From NCBI RefSeq assembly GCF_963678635.1, contig NC_087068.1:41379649-41443648 (forward strand): DNA of 64,000 nucleotides. The letters are read 5' to 3'. The first letter of the stretch is position 1. Each line of letters begins with the position of its first letter. The position numbers were made by a program, and so were the translations under genes. Below the pieces are notes generated by a model. The model ran no database searches. It was given only the letters and a program-made list of their open reading frames with translations, and was not told where the DNA came from. Source of the DNA: Symsagittifera roscoffensis. Lineage: Eukaryota > Xenacoelomorpha > Acoela > Convolutidae. This document shows, one piece after another, positions 46,001 to 56,168 of the stretch.

Positions 46001-49000
46001 GTAGTTTTTATGAATATGTTTGATGTATCCTTGTTAGCAACTGGAATTATATGTTCGAAGCCTTCATTTTGCTGTGCTCTGCAAACTAGATATAATGATC
46101 TCGTTGTTCTCCTACGGGAAATGTACAGCTTTGTTCTCTTTTTGAAAATATTTTTCTGCTCACTTTTCAAATTAAAATCGCTGAATGAACGTAGAAACAT
46201 TTTTTACGAGTCGTGTTTATATCAAGTTCTTTTAAAGAAAAAGTTGTTCAGGCTCAGTTTTTTTTGGCCTTTTATTTTTTCTTCTCAGTCTATTCAAATG
46301 GATTTGCTGAAAAGGAAGCAAACTATGTTATCATATTACAAAGTGAAAAATTCCTGATAATATGTTACAAAGCCTCTTCCTGATAATATGTTATTGTTGA
46401 TCCAACCATTGAAAATGGAGATGAATTTTGTATTCGGGTGTGTTTAGTTTTTTTGTTATCAACGCAAAATCAGGTACCACATAATCATCGGAGTGGGTTG
46501 AGTAATCTATCACATTCGAGCTTTTTCAGTCGTGATTTGAACGAATATCTTTCTTGAAAAATTTAACTCAGTATTGAGAAAAACAGGTTCAATTTTTTGA
46601 TTTTTTGTCTAAATTTGTGCGAATAAAGCGAGCGAGCGAGCGTTTCCGTTTTTCGTTCAGATCCTTTTATCACACCAGGCAGAAAAAAAATGACACTGAT
46701 TTGAAAAAAAAAATTTTGTATTTTTTGTGAATGCAATGGTCAGAACATTCTGTGATACTGCTCAGTAAAAGGCTATCCTTGCCAACAGTTTTCCTTGATT
46801 TATTTGTTGGGATTTATGTTAAAATCTAAAAGTTGAAAGTTTGAAACTATTTTTTGCTTTTCAATGGTTATATGTAGTTATAACCGCATGCGTGCAATTT
46901 ATAAGATCTTAGTTCGAACCATTTTCAAAAATCAACTTGTTCTTTATTTTGCCAGTTGTTTGCCGTTTACAGTGACCAAGTTTTTGGTGATTTTTCTGTC
47001 ATTTGATCTGATTTTAAATACGCTTTCACTCTGTGTTAAATTTTGCTTCTCGAGTGGTGTGAAGCTCGATTCTCCTCTTAGTTTTAATGATATCTTTAGT
47101 CTCCATTTTAGGAACTTTTTGAAATATGTTTTGTTCTTTGTTCTGCAGTTGCTTTGTTCAATTAGGATAGAAAATAGTTTTATTTCAATGGTTCTCTTTT
47201 TCCGTTGTGAAATGCGAGAGTAAGTTAAATTTTCTAATGGATTCCCTGATGTCTGGTTCAAAAAGGAGCAAAAGTGCAGAACAAGATCGGTGAAGCAAGC
47301 TATGCGTGAAATTAACTAAACAAATGCAGTATATAATTGAATTAAATGCTTTCATTACACATTTGAGATTGTATCAATTCAATGGTCATTGGTTGTTAAC
47401 TTTTAATTTTCCCCAAAAGGACCCCTCAAAGTATAGATTGGGCCCGAGTGTATTGGTATAGAGGCTGAAATAGAGGTAGATTTTAGTGGAAGGAGAAATC
47501 AATAATTCCGCTTCCTCTCTTTTCCCTGCGTGCTTGAGGGCTGGGGTAGATTAAAAGATAAACCCTTGGCAGGACGGTAGAGAATAAATGGAGGCTATAA
47601 AAAGGAGCGAGATACGCGGCTTAATTCAACTTTATTGCAAACTCATGTCACTTTGCGATCGTGCGTGACAAACACTAATGCCCAATTCGGCAGCTATTGC
47701 AAATATTTAAAAAGGATTCTGTAGTTTGAAAGTTACATTTGCAGCCAAGGTTGCTGCTAATTCTGCTCCAAACAAGTTAGATTACCAAAATGCAAGTTGA
47801 GAAAAAATCACAAATGTTATCTTGATGCTCAATTTTTGTTTTAGATACCTCCAGCTTCAGGTTTTACTGCCCACCTTCAGGTGAATAACACATTTATTAG
47901 ATAATTACCTAGAATGATTGATCGTTTTTGATTGTATCGAAACCGCGGTTATCGACCTTTTTATAGAACCATTTCAGACAGCTGTCATTGTTTACATGCT
48001 CGTATGTATATAATAGTGACGCTGCATTTTGTAAAAAAAAAAGCTTATTGGTAAAATAGAAAATATCAAGTATTAAAATGAGCTTAGGTGACGGGCTTGC
48101 ACATTTTAAGCCTATTAAGGCTAGAGAGTTATGTATGAACAAAGGTAAATGTAGGGTACGAAAGTGAAAGTTATCCGTATGTTTCATTTTTCTGAAGAAC
48201 AAATCAAGCCTCGATAATCTTCGCTCATAAGATTAACCTGTTTAATAGGATTAACTGCTTCAAAGCGTGAATTTGAAAAGTGAACTGCTATATAATAACC
48301 TTTCAAAAACGGGTTATAGAAAGAAGAGCTGTTATTTTCGGAGTAAATGAACACTCTCCCCCTGAAGTTCAGAGGGGAGGGGGATGTTCGCTTGATAGGG
48401 TGAAAATGTTCACGTGATCTTTGTTTTTAGCGCCTCCTTACAGTGCAGTTGCAACTAACAATCCGGCAGTGATCGAGACCTCCGCAGCCGATCAGCCTCC
48501 GCCGCCGCCTTACAGCACAGCTATTGCGTCATCAGTATCCCCGCCCATATCCCCTTTGAGTGACAGGTACGCCACGTCCAGTTTAGTTTCTATATTTAAA
48601 ACTATTATCCACAAGGAAAAGATCATATTTCAGCATTGTCACTAAATAAATTGAGCAAAAACAATGCAAAAGTTTGCATGCAAACGTATCTGTTTTGTCA
48701 GGGTATTTATATTTTTTCGACGTGTAAAAAGATTAAGTCTTTCACTTTTGTCTATACTTAGCAGTGTAACAACCTGAAGATGAAGCCTTTGACCAAATAG
48801 TATGGTTATTGTGCTATTTTGAATATTGTTCACCTGGGTACCCAAAGCAATGTAAGTTCTTTGTTGTAGGTACAGTCATCTTCTGGACTCCCCGACGTCT
48901 CTCCCTCCTCCGCCCCTCGTGAACAACGCATCGAGGCACTCTTCATGCTCGAACTTGAACTCTGTTTATCCGGGCAGTGGAAGACATGCGTCGTTCGGAG

Positions 49001-49482
49001 GAAGTTGCTCGGCTAGTCACCACGGTTATAGTCGTAGTATGAGCACAACAGCAACATTACCTCGTCATGGTACCGAGAATCATTTTTTAACAGGAATAGG
49101 ACGAACAAGAAAACCCTCTCTGTCTAATCTGGGCTTTGATCCAAATAACAACCATAATGGCATGCTTGGAGGAAACAATGGTAGCGAGTATTACAGGAAC
49201 CCATGCGACAGAAGTCGAAGTACTTTAAACCGGAACTCAAGAGCGGGAACTGGTTTCGGGTTATCTTGCACGTGCTACCCGCATACGTCATTGATACCTG
49301 GTTTTGGAGTTCACAACAGAAACGGAAGTGGTTGCGGTGTTAGGTTCCCAGCTCCAAAACGTCATACCAATATCTCGATGCACGGTCATTCTATGGGCCA
49401 TACTCAAAAATATGGCCCTTGCGAGGACTACAATCATCATCATCATGGGAATAGCCATTTTAGATATTATAAGTATCCGTGA
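30914..49482 (+). CDS. LAPTM-like four-transmembrane protein, 8 exons, 535 aa
   Basis: Exons: 30914-31006, 37297-37420, 38557-38645, 39242-39346, 42576-42638, 42871-43255, 48431-48566, 48870-49482. All junctions are GT-AG and in phase. The start ATG follows an in-frame stop at 30887. The N-terminus has paired Cys (RCCYVHKCC). TM segments lie at about 22-42, 78-100, 104-134 and 143-165. A long cytosolic tail (170-535) is Ser/Asn/Gln/Gly-rich, with APPYS near 287-291, PPPPPY near 309-314 and a His-rich end. This layout (Cys-rich start, four TMs, PPxY in the tail) is that of LAPTM4/5 and the related insect DUF4728 proteins. Those sit in endosomes/lysosomes and bind Nedd4-type ubiquitin ligases through PPxY. 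The tail is much longer than in LAPTM4. Family membership is inferred from layout, not from strong identity. Other four-TM families are possible. Confidence 0.8.
31007..32859 (+). other. Intron 1, left part
   Basis: AT-rich intronic sequence with no supported internal feature. Short open frames here (for example at 31734-31934) lack coding character. Confidence 0.45.
32860..33930. repeat. Tandem satellite, about 165-bp units, in intron 1
   Basis: Six to seven units. The anchor CGAGATATGACG recurs at about 32931, 33088, 33253, 33438, 33608 and 33766, giving spacings of 157-185 bp. Each unit also has a CCAACCCTGTAGTTGGGTG block and a TTGCCTCCAAATATGACTG block. Unit divergence is moderate. Confidence 0.8.
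34240..35060. repeat. Diverged tandem repeat, same family as 27850-28750
   Basis: Phrases such as GACTTTTCTCGAAAACT, CAAATCTGAAATTTT, TTTCAATCGAAAA and AAGGCCCTCTGAAAAGTCA recur in the same order as outside the gene. Confidence 0.55.
35061..37296 (+). other. Intron 1, right part
   Basis: AT-rich intronic sequence; nothing supportable seen besides the acceptor at its end. Confidence 0.4.
37297..37420 (+). CDS. LAPTM-like gene exon 2
   Basis: Acceptor CTTTCAG. Encodes VTACIGVATLSRN (end of TM1) and a polar luminal loop. Donor GTCAGT, leaving one base. Only this frame is open through the exon. High GC relative to the intron. Confidence 0.8.
38049..38148. repeat. Minisatellite GGGGGATTTAGTCCT in intron 2
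   Basis: Six or seven head-to-tail units of about 16-18 bp (GGGGGATTTTGTCCTA, GGGGGATTTGGTCCTAT, GGGGGATTTAGTCCTG and variants). Confidence 0.8.
38557..38645 (+). CDS. LAPTM-like gene exon 3
   Basis: Acceptor TGTTTAG. Encodes TM2 (GSIGLLLVGIACLFSSVGL). Donor GTCAGT, phase 0 at the 3' side. Confidence 0.8.
38685..38750 (+). repeat. tRNA-like SINE head in intron 3
   Basis: GGGGAGCAATGGTGAAGTGG then TTAATTCTCC resembles a tRNA 5' half with box A, and TGTTCGAGGC resembles box B. The tail is not defined. Confidence 0.5.
39242..39346 (+). CDS. LAPTM-like gene exon 4
   Basis: Acceptor TTGTTTCAG, donor GTGAGT, 35 codons. Encodes TM3 (LYVVPWIVSHVVYTMYNILI and on). Confidence 0.8.
39347..40180 (+). 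other. Intron 4, left part
   Basis: AT-rich with short direct repeats near 39770-39830 (AAGCCAAAATGCTCT-type phrases) and a paired GAACCTGCTTCATTGTTGAAC repeat near 40150. No gene seen. Confidence 0.4.
40181..40279 (+). repeat. tRNA-derived SINE in intron 4
   Basis: Box A-like CATGGAGGTATCAC, box B GGCTCGAGTCC at 40248-40258, then GGACCTG and a T run that would end Pol III transcription. It shares the GACCTG plus T-run tail with the copies at 2697, 41491 and 51238. Confidence 0.6.
40681..40740 (+). repeat. tRNA-Ser/Leu-like SINE head in intron 4
   Basis: ATGGCCGAGAGGACAGGGCG and GACTTCAAATCTCG follow the class II tRNA pattern (D-arm, anticodon arm with TCA at the anticodon position), and CAGTTTCGAAG is a decayed box B. 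The acceptor stem does not pair, so it is not a working tRNA gene. Confidence 0.5.
41491..41578 (+). repeat. Diverged copy of the GACCTG-tailed SINE
   Basis: TGCGAGTTCCGCTGAGACCT followed by a T run aligns with the box B and tail of the SINE at 40181. The 5' half is poorly preserved. Confidence 0.4.
42576..42638 (+). CDS. LAPTM-like gene exon 5
   Basis: Acceptor ATTTTAG, donor GTAAGT, 21 codons (VPYHQLYIGCMLFWDLGMVV). First half of TM4. Confidence 0.8.
42871..43255 (+). CDS. LAPTM-like gene exon 6
   Basis: Acceptor TTGTTTCAG. Encodes the end of TM4 (LYFVAVVKSYYYQ), a basic stop-transfer stretch (VKRQQKRRE) and a disordered tail. Donor GTTAGA is weak but is the only one giving the phase needed by exon 7. 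Without splicing here, the frame ends at a TAG at 43258-43260, which could be a shorter isoform of about 287 aa. Confidence 0.75.
45482..45735. repeat. Diverged direct repeat, copy 1
   Basis: Shares with 46395-46650 the ordered blocks GGATGTGTTTCAGTTTTA, ACGCAAAATCAG, GTGAGTTGAGTGAT, TTTCAGTCATG and GAATAAAGCGA. Confidence 0.6.
46395..46650. repeat. Diverged direct repeat, copy 2
   Basis: Second copy, about 913 bp downstream, ending in GAATAAAGCGAGCGAGCGAG. Confidence 0.6.
48431..48566 (+). CDS. LAPTM-like gene exon 7
   Basis: Acceptor TTTTTAG, donor GTACGC. Encodes APPYS and PPPPPYST, the latter fitting the PPxY motif bound by WW domains. Confidence 0.75.
48870..49482 (+). CDS. LAPTM-like gene exon 8 (terminal)
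   Basis: Acceptor TTGTTGTAG. Encodes 203 residues rich in Ser, Asn, Gly, Arg and His, ending in FRYYKYP and a TGA stop. No folded domain visible; repeated RxxS-like sites could be phosphorylated. Confidence 0.75.
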
Positions 49483-50652
49483 TGGTGAGAGAGTTTGTAA
49501 TAGTTAGGTGTGACGCGGCAATTTTAAATGTTAAAAGTGTTTTTGTATGGATCTCACCCGAGAAACTAAGGACTGTTTTTCTGTCTTTTTCGCCAAATTG
49601 TCCTGAATAGAAGATCACTGGAAGAACAGCGGAGAATTCACAGTGGTTTCTGTCAGGACCGAGTACTAGAACTCGTTAACTTTTCAATTTAACTCATTTT
49701 TCATGATTTCGGTGCTACCTCGATTTTCATGTTGCTTGTATGTTGATGTTACAATGTTGATTTAGTATATCTAATATCGAATTTGAGAATGTGATTTTTA
49801 GTACATTTTGGGATTATAATATCATAGATAATTACTACATAATTCAAGTGTTTCCTATTTTTTTTGTATCTGTAGGCTCCATTAGCATTATTAATACAAT
49901 GGGCTTTGATTAGTAATAAGTTAACACAGTTGATGGACAGAATCAACTGGACAGAATAAAGCTATTTGTTTCATACAAATTTATAATAATTAAAATTCCA
50001 TTTCAGAAACTTTTCACCTCAATATACTTTGCGAGATTTTTGAAATGCGTAATTTATACGCAATTTGGTTTAATACATTCTAAATTATTAGATGCAAAAA
50101 AAAAATTTCGGTTTCCTTGTACTATTTTCTGTTGGCAATGCTTTTAAATGGAATGAAATATCCAGTTTGTACAAATTTGTCTATGCGTTCAACTGTTTTG
50201 CGAGAGCTTTTTCTGCTAAAAATGTCAAATCAAGTCAGTCACTGCTAAGTATTGTCGGTTAAGGCATAGTACAATTTCGTATTGGGATAAAATTCGGATG
50301 CGTAAGACAGCCTTTTATTAAGGGTTAATGATTTATCATTCGTGTTTTAAAGTGTCAATGAGCGAAGTGAAGACTCTTGAGGTGTTCGTTGCTGTTTTGT
50401 TTTTTAAGAAGTCTGGAATTTGTGCAAGCTCAAATTAATTTTTGAGTTGGTTGATTTTGCTTTTTCAAGCTCAATTCAATTTCATTTGCTACGTACAATA
50501 AAATAACGCTCTCCGATAACGCCAATAGGCTTCAATTTCAAAGTTGTATTGAAACTTGCGGGAGCAATTCTCTTGTGATAGGTAGCTGAAATTTTTTCGA
50601 AAAAAAAAACATTTTTCGTTCTTAAGTAAGAACTTGAACTCGATTATTGAAC
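49483..50652. other. 3' UTR and intergenic sequence after the LAPTM-like gene
   Basis: No ORF. A candidate AATAAA at 49955-49960 would give a 3' UTR of about 490 bases. The sequence around it (GTTAACACAGTTGA) is related to intronic repeat sequence near 40425, so the true poly-A site is uncertain. Confidence 0.4.
49955..49960 (+). terminator. Candidate poly-A signal AATAAA
   Basis: First AATAAA downstream of the LAPTM-like stop codon on the coding strand. Confidence 0.4.
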
Positions 50653-50733
50653 CTAAAGAACTTCGGGGCTCCTTTCCGCTTGGTCTAGAGGTAACGCTTG
50701 ATCTGGCTTGTAGTCTGGTCGGGTTGTTTTCAG
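50653..50733 (+). repeat. SINE copy, box A half preserved
   Basis: CCTAAAGAACTTCGGGGCTC then CTTGGTCTAGAGGTAACGC matches the head of the copy at 1735-1817 (CCTAAAGAACAATCAGG and CTGGAGGTAACAC). The box B half is weak. Confidence 0.5.
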
Positions 50734-51237
50734 TATTGTTGACATTTAAATTTTTTTACGGGAATAATTGAATTAACGGATTTTCGTTAGTAAGTTTACC
50801 AACTCGGACTATAATTTGTATTTTTTTTTCAATATTTCTTTTTTTTATTTTACGTTTTTTTTCCAATTCAAATGGTTTCATCTATTTTTTGGTGTAGTGA
50901 TTTTTTGTGTCGTTTGAAGGGTAATAATTGATGTTTACTTGGAAGTACCAAGGTTTATTGTGGTGTAAAAATAGAATTTTCCAGGTCGGCTGTGGCTTAA
51001 AATTTGCATTAATTGCCGCTGGGTAAACACCAAAAGTTTATTTAGGTCGTTGGTTGTTTTTTAAATGCTTTTCAAATTTTGGCTTATTTTCGTCTGATTT
51101 TCTAATCACTAGCTCGCAAAGATATGTTGCGTTGTTTCACTAGTGATGCGTACATCCGCTTCGTTTTTTGTTTATAAAGTTCATAGTGAAAGAAAATCCC
51201 TTGCAAATATATGCTCAACTCATAATGAATTCCTGTT

Positions 51238-51330
51238 TCTCTGCGTCTCTGGCACACTTGGTCTGGAGATAATGCGCTTGGGACGGCAATAGTCCTGGGT
51301 TCGAATCTGACTGGACCTGTTCTTTTTTTC
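51238..51330 (+). repeat. tRNA-derived SINE with good A and B boxes
   Basis: Box A-like CTTGGTCTGGAGATAATGCG, box B GGTTCGAATCT at 51299-51309, then GACTGGACCTG and a T run. The best-preserved member of the GACCTG-tailed family here. Confidence 0.65.
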
Positions 51331-54300
51331 AAACCGTAAATAGTACGTTTCAGAAAAAAATTGTCGGCTAATTGCTGTCTACTTATGTTTTTTCGGCTTA
51401 GTTGCCATGTCGTAGAATTTTTTTCATTACAGTTGCTTTTAGTGTTCTGATCTACCCCTGCTGTTTGTAATTTGACTAGACTTGACTTGGTATATTTTCT
51501 TTTTTGTTTTTCTTTCGCTCATAATATTTATTCTGCCCAAAAGATTTCGGCCAATTTTTTTTATCAAATAAGTGACCTTGATTTTTGAATCGTTTCAACG
51601 GAAACATGTTTATGCTCACCTCTGGATCGAACAAAATGAAAAAAATCTTCATAGAAGTTAGACATCCAGCTTTTCATGACAAAAGTTTTTTCGACTTTTT
51701 TCCCTTTTGTTTCGGCTTGATAGGTTTCGGCATATGTGATATCAGCTTATTGGCATCATAATGCGTCTTTCGACGAGCGAAAAAAGATCGTGTGCGCGTT
51801 TCTGTGTTTTAGTTCTCCATTTTAAGTTTGACAGGTTTCGAACTAAATTATATCGGCTTAGTGGCCTTGATTTGTTTCATTTGACGAGCAAATAGAGTTC
51901 GTGTGTTTTAGGGGTGAGGGGACTTCTTAACTTTCATAGGTTTTTTAAGTTTTTTATCGGCTTAAAGGGCTTGTGAAAAGATATTTTCGGCTTTGTTATT
52001 GCTAATTTTTTATTCTTTAGCGTTGGGTTGTTTTTGTTTCAAAACTAGCCTTTTTCATTTCGATAGATCTGGTTTTCGACATTTTCGATTTTTTTTTCAA
52101 TTGTTTCTTGTTCTGTATCGCTGGTGGTGCAGAGCTCAGCTTCGCCACTGTGTTTCAAACTGAACCTCAGGTTTCACAATTTTTTTTCAAGTAGAGCTAA
52201 CATTAAACTCTCCAATATTAGTCGCAGAAACGGCTCAACCAATGATGCTTGACTTAAGATTTAAAATTAAATTTATGAAGGGTTTTTTTCCATCGCCGCA
52301 ATTGGCATACATTAGTGCCCTACAGAACAGCTTAAATTTAGACTGTATACTGTTCATGTGTTTTATCCGCTTTACTAGTGCTAGAGTTTTGAAAAACAGA
52401 AGTATCATATGGATCAATTCCAAGACGCTAGATTCAATCTGTAGGTTCGAGGTGAGAATCCCGTAGAAGTCCGAATGCCGAATCAAAGTTTCGTAGTTTA
52501 AAAAGTCAATTTTTTTTTCTTTTTAATTCGTTAGTATAAAATTTCACTTGCTGTAAAGTTGAACTAGCATCTGAATTTTTTTGTATCTTAAATAAAACTG
52601 TTACTTTTGAAACGCATAAGAAAGACACAGAAGATCAAAAGCTATAGGTTCTGCGCCGTGTCACTAAAAAGCTGTGGACTATGGTCGTCGAATTTTCAGA
52701 AACTATTAATTGTCATTAAGAAAATCCCTGAACAAACTAAGAAAAACGAAAATGCAAGTATGACCAAGAATAGTCGGTTGTTGTGCAAGTAGCACATGAT
52801 GTTCCGACCTTATTCAAAGAGAAATAACAAGTTTTTCTTTTTTAAATTTAAGTGTCGATTTTTTGTGCATGGATTGATAAGTAAACTATACTAAGACGTA
52901 AAAATACTGAACTAGGTGAACTCGATACCAGTTGTTTTCAAAACGAAAAAAAATTTTACACAATAGTTTTTAAAGATTTTTAAAAGTTTTTTATTGCAAA
53001 AGAAGAGGTTAATCATGCTTCAAAACTGCTTGAAAACTGCTATCTATATAGGTTCTCTTGAAATATTTCAAAAAAAATTTGCTTAAAGTTATGATAGTTT
53101 GTGTTTTGTTTGGGTCCTGAAAACTGAAATCTAATGCATTGTTTGCTTGTAAATATCGCAATCGTTTACATGTTTTACTACTGCGTTTTTTCGTTTCAAT
53201 TGCCCGAATATCTGCACTTATTGCATGATTTGTGGAAAATTAATTCTTAGCATCTCCAAAAAGTGTTAATAAAAAATAATCCTAAAATTGGCTCAGCATT
53301 AATAAAGATTAAAAAGTCAAACATGAAACCGGCACTTAAGTCAAAGCATTTTCCTTGAAAAAAATTTAAAAACAAGCAAAGTCGAAAATATTCAGGCAAA
53401 CACTATTGCATTGGAAAACATAATCAAAAGGTATGAACGTAAATTACAAAAAAAGGAACCTGACTCAAACTAGAGGAAACTATTGGAAAAAGTAATGAAA
53501 CAACGAAAATAACAGACACAACCATCCCAATTTGGATCAAAAATGTTTTTTGTTCCTTTAGGAAACCTGTTAGGTAAAATCCACTTTCAAACTAGGTTTT
53601 TGTTGGCTTTAATTGGCTTTAATAAAAAGAAATTCGCAAAAATATAACTAAGCATCCATTTCTCATATCTCTAGTCAAAATATTCGTCTGAAAAGCAAAA
53701 TATTCCGACCATGTTTTGTCGACACAATGTTTTGAATCTTAAAAAGCTCTAAAAACACATTTTTTGTCCTACTTTCTTCCCAATTTGCAAAATGATCGCA
53801 ACAATTAAAAAAAAAACAGTTAAATTTCAGATTTTGATTATTTATTTTTTAAATTGAAAGTCTCAAAAAATATAAGGACCAAAACCGCGAAATAAAACAA
53901 TGATAGAGCTATATCTTTTATTCTCATGATTTAACGCTGAGTGCATTAAGAAAAACGCTGAGCATAATTTGGAGAAGTTTTCGAATATTTATTACGTAAA
54001 CTCTGTTTTTTTCTTCTTATGTTTGAAATATTAAAAGTTACGCTGCCGGGCCATCTGATTTTTTCTCTTGGAGTTTGCTCAAAAAACTTTATTATTAAGG
54101 AAAAAAAAACAATTTAGAAATCTTGATTTAAAAATATTAACAACCGTACATTTAAGTACCCTATAATTGTTAATATGGCAATAAAGGAAATCATACCTTG
54201 CCCTTTAATGAGCCATTAGGAATCTTATTTTTCAAATCTACCGGTTTTTTCTTTCTTTAGCCCATTTTGGGCGGGTTCTGCTCTACCGTTTCATTGTAGC

Positions 54301-55105
54301 CTGCTATTTTCTTCATTTCTATTTTTTGCCCACGTAATCCAATTGTCATGGAGGAAGAATGTGGCTGTTTTATGCACTCAAAAACATATATTGTCATCAT
54401 ATGAAACTTCTTAAAAACAGTTTAATTGCTAAATTGATGTTTACCTACAACAAAATGGCGGTTTACGATAGAAAAGCTTTTTTGCTGCCAAAACTTTTTA
54501 ATTAAATTTTACGCGCATATGCGATCAATTTGAAATTTAAAAAAAACTATAATCAAAACTTCTGTTAATATGACTTTTTTTCCATCTTCTGATTGACTGA
54601 TTTGATCTCAGGAGAAAAAAAAGTTATTATATGTGAACTACAGATTGTCAGATTTTCAGTCGTTTGGTTAGCCGTTCGATTTTCAGTCGTTTAGGAAGAA
54701 CCTGTAAAAGCTCGGTTTTCGGTGCAAATTGCAAGGCTGCCAGCTTATTTTACATCCAACTATTGTACAAGATGAAGACGCATTCTGGAAGGAAATTTTA
54801 AAATAATTTTGTGTTGTCTGTGTGTTTCTGTTTCTTAATTTGAATGTTAATTACTAAGAGCACTGTGCAAAGTATCTGCGTTCAATCCAATTCAAATATT
54901 TTTTTCCAGAAGTTTTGGATAGGATATATTTGCGTGATCTTTTTCTACTTTCTCCGTTTCCGTTTTAATCTCAAACTATTGTTAGGTAGGGTTGTAAAAG
55001 GGCATAACCCAGAAAATCATGACTGTCCCTTAAATTTTTTGAACTGCATTTCCCAGGTAAGTTTTGAAAGAATATTTTATTAAGCAAAAATTCTAGTCCT
55101 CGTAA
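51331..55105. other. Intergenic, non-coding
   Basis: AT-rich. Phrases of the type TCGGCTTAGTGGCC recur several times between 51360 and 51980, and an AGATTTTCAGTCGTTTGG / CGATTTTCAGTCGTTTAGG doublet lies near 54647-54690. No gene found on either strand. Confidence 0.45.
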
Positions 55106-55128
55106 AGTACATGCAACTTGCATGTACT
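55106..55128. other. Perfect 11-bp palindrome
   Basis: AGTACATGCAA, one base, TTGCATGTACT. The flanks (TCGTA ... ACGA) extend the pairing with one bulge. Confidence 0.6.
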
Positions 55129-55869
55129 ACGATTTTGTTTGGTCAAAAAGTTTGTCTCAAAACAATTTGAAATTATTTCTGGCTAGGAGTTTTTGTCGCC
55201 TATGCTAAGCCTTCACAGAAAACTGGAATTTTTGCCCTTTTGCTCTGGAATAATTAATTCCTGCAACTTTATAAACCATTACTTCAAGTAAAGTTGAAAA
55301 TTCAAAAAAAAATCTGTTGAGAACCGAGGTACCGACACCTTCAAGATGATATTTAACATCGCTTGTGTTCAAAAATTGTCGGAACAATCGTTTTATTATC
55401 TTGGTCGCATTATGATAAAATTTCACAAGGTGAATAAAATAATATATTGAATACTTTTGTACAACATTTCCGTCAGATTAGTGTCACGCATTCATTCATA
55501 ATTACATTCTTAAGCTATTATGAAAAGCAAAACTTTCTAGTATGGTGAGAAATTCGCAGAAAAGCAAGGCATGATACTACGTTTTACAGTAACAAAAAAA
55601 TGTATTTTCTGATGATCATTCAAAATTTCGTTAAACTAAATTTCAAAACAATGATTACGAACTAATGATTGAAAATGATATCTAACGGATAACAGACTCA
55701 TTTTTATGCTAGCCAGAAAACAATCTACAGTGTATATGGGGCCATAGTTTTGTTACGAGACGAGACTGGAGGGTGACAGTATGATTATACAGTAAAAGGG
55801 GACTATAATGGAAAAGGCTAGAGGATGACAAACCTATGAATTTATGTATAAATTGGGCTGAACACTAAT

Positions 55870-55875
55870 TTTATT
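55870..55875 (-). terminator. Poly-A signal AATAAA for the serine protease gene
   Basis: AATAAA on the minus strand, about 60 bases after the stop codon; an ordinary distance for a short 3' UTR. Confidence 0.55.
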
Positions 55876-55935
55876 TGAGACTAAACTTGAAAACGTTTTC
55901 ATTCTAAGCTGCAGAGAAGTGGCATGTGAATAGCC

Positions 55936-56168
55936 TCAAAAGATGCTGTTTTCCCGAATTGTACTTTCGATCCAATCTTCATAAAAGGAAACTCTTTCGA
56001 AAACTGTTGCACCCCCTAGACAAGCTAGAGTTCCGTGACTGACCGTGCCATAGATGCAGATGGCTTTGTCTTGGTTGTCGACTGGGAAAAGGGGTCCCCC
56101 GCTGTCGCCATAGCAAGCCGACTTATTTTGGCCTACCATACAAATTTCCCTTTCCATCTGGAACATAT
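55936..56168 (-). CDS. Serine protease exon 3
   Basis: Acceptor TTTTACAG; contains CYGDSGGP, the end-strand SHGTLACLGG and the C-terminal helix (FYEDWIESTI). Confidence 0.8.

Larger units (their letters stand above)
43256..48430 (+). other. Intron 6
   Basis: 5.2 kb AT-rich intron. It contains a diverged direct repeat (45482-45735 and 46395-46650) and otherwise only short chance frames. Confidence 0.45.

Noticed and set aside
46864-47223. 119-codon plus-strand frame, hydrophobic
   Set aside because: Phe/Leu-rich translation of T-rich intron DNA. No start context, splice agreement or family resemblance, and a similar frame is open on the other strand.
48919-49482. Stand-alone 187-codon gene starting at GTG
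   Set aside because: The frame continues upstream to a good acceptor at 48869 and joins the LAPTM-like exons in phase; it is the terminal exon.
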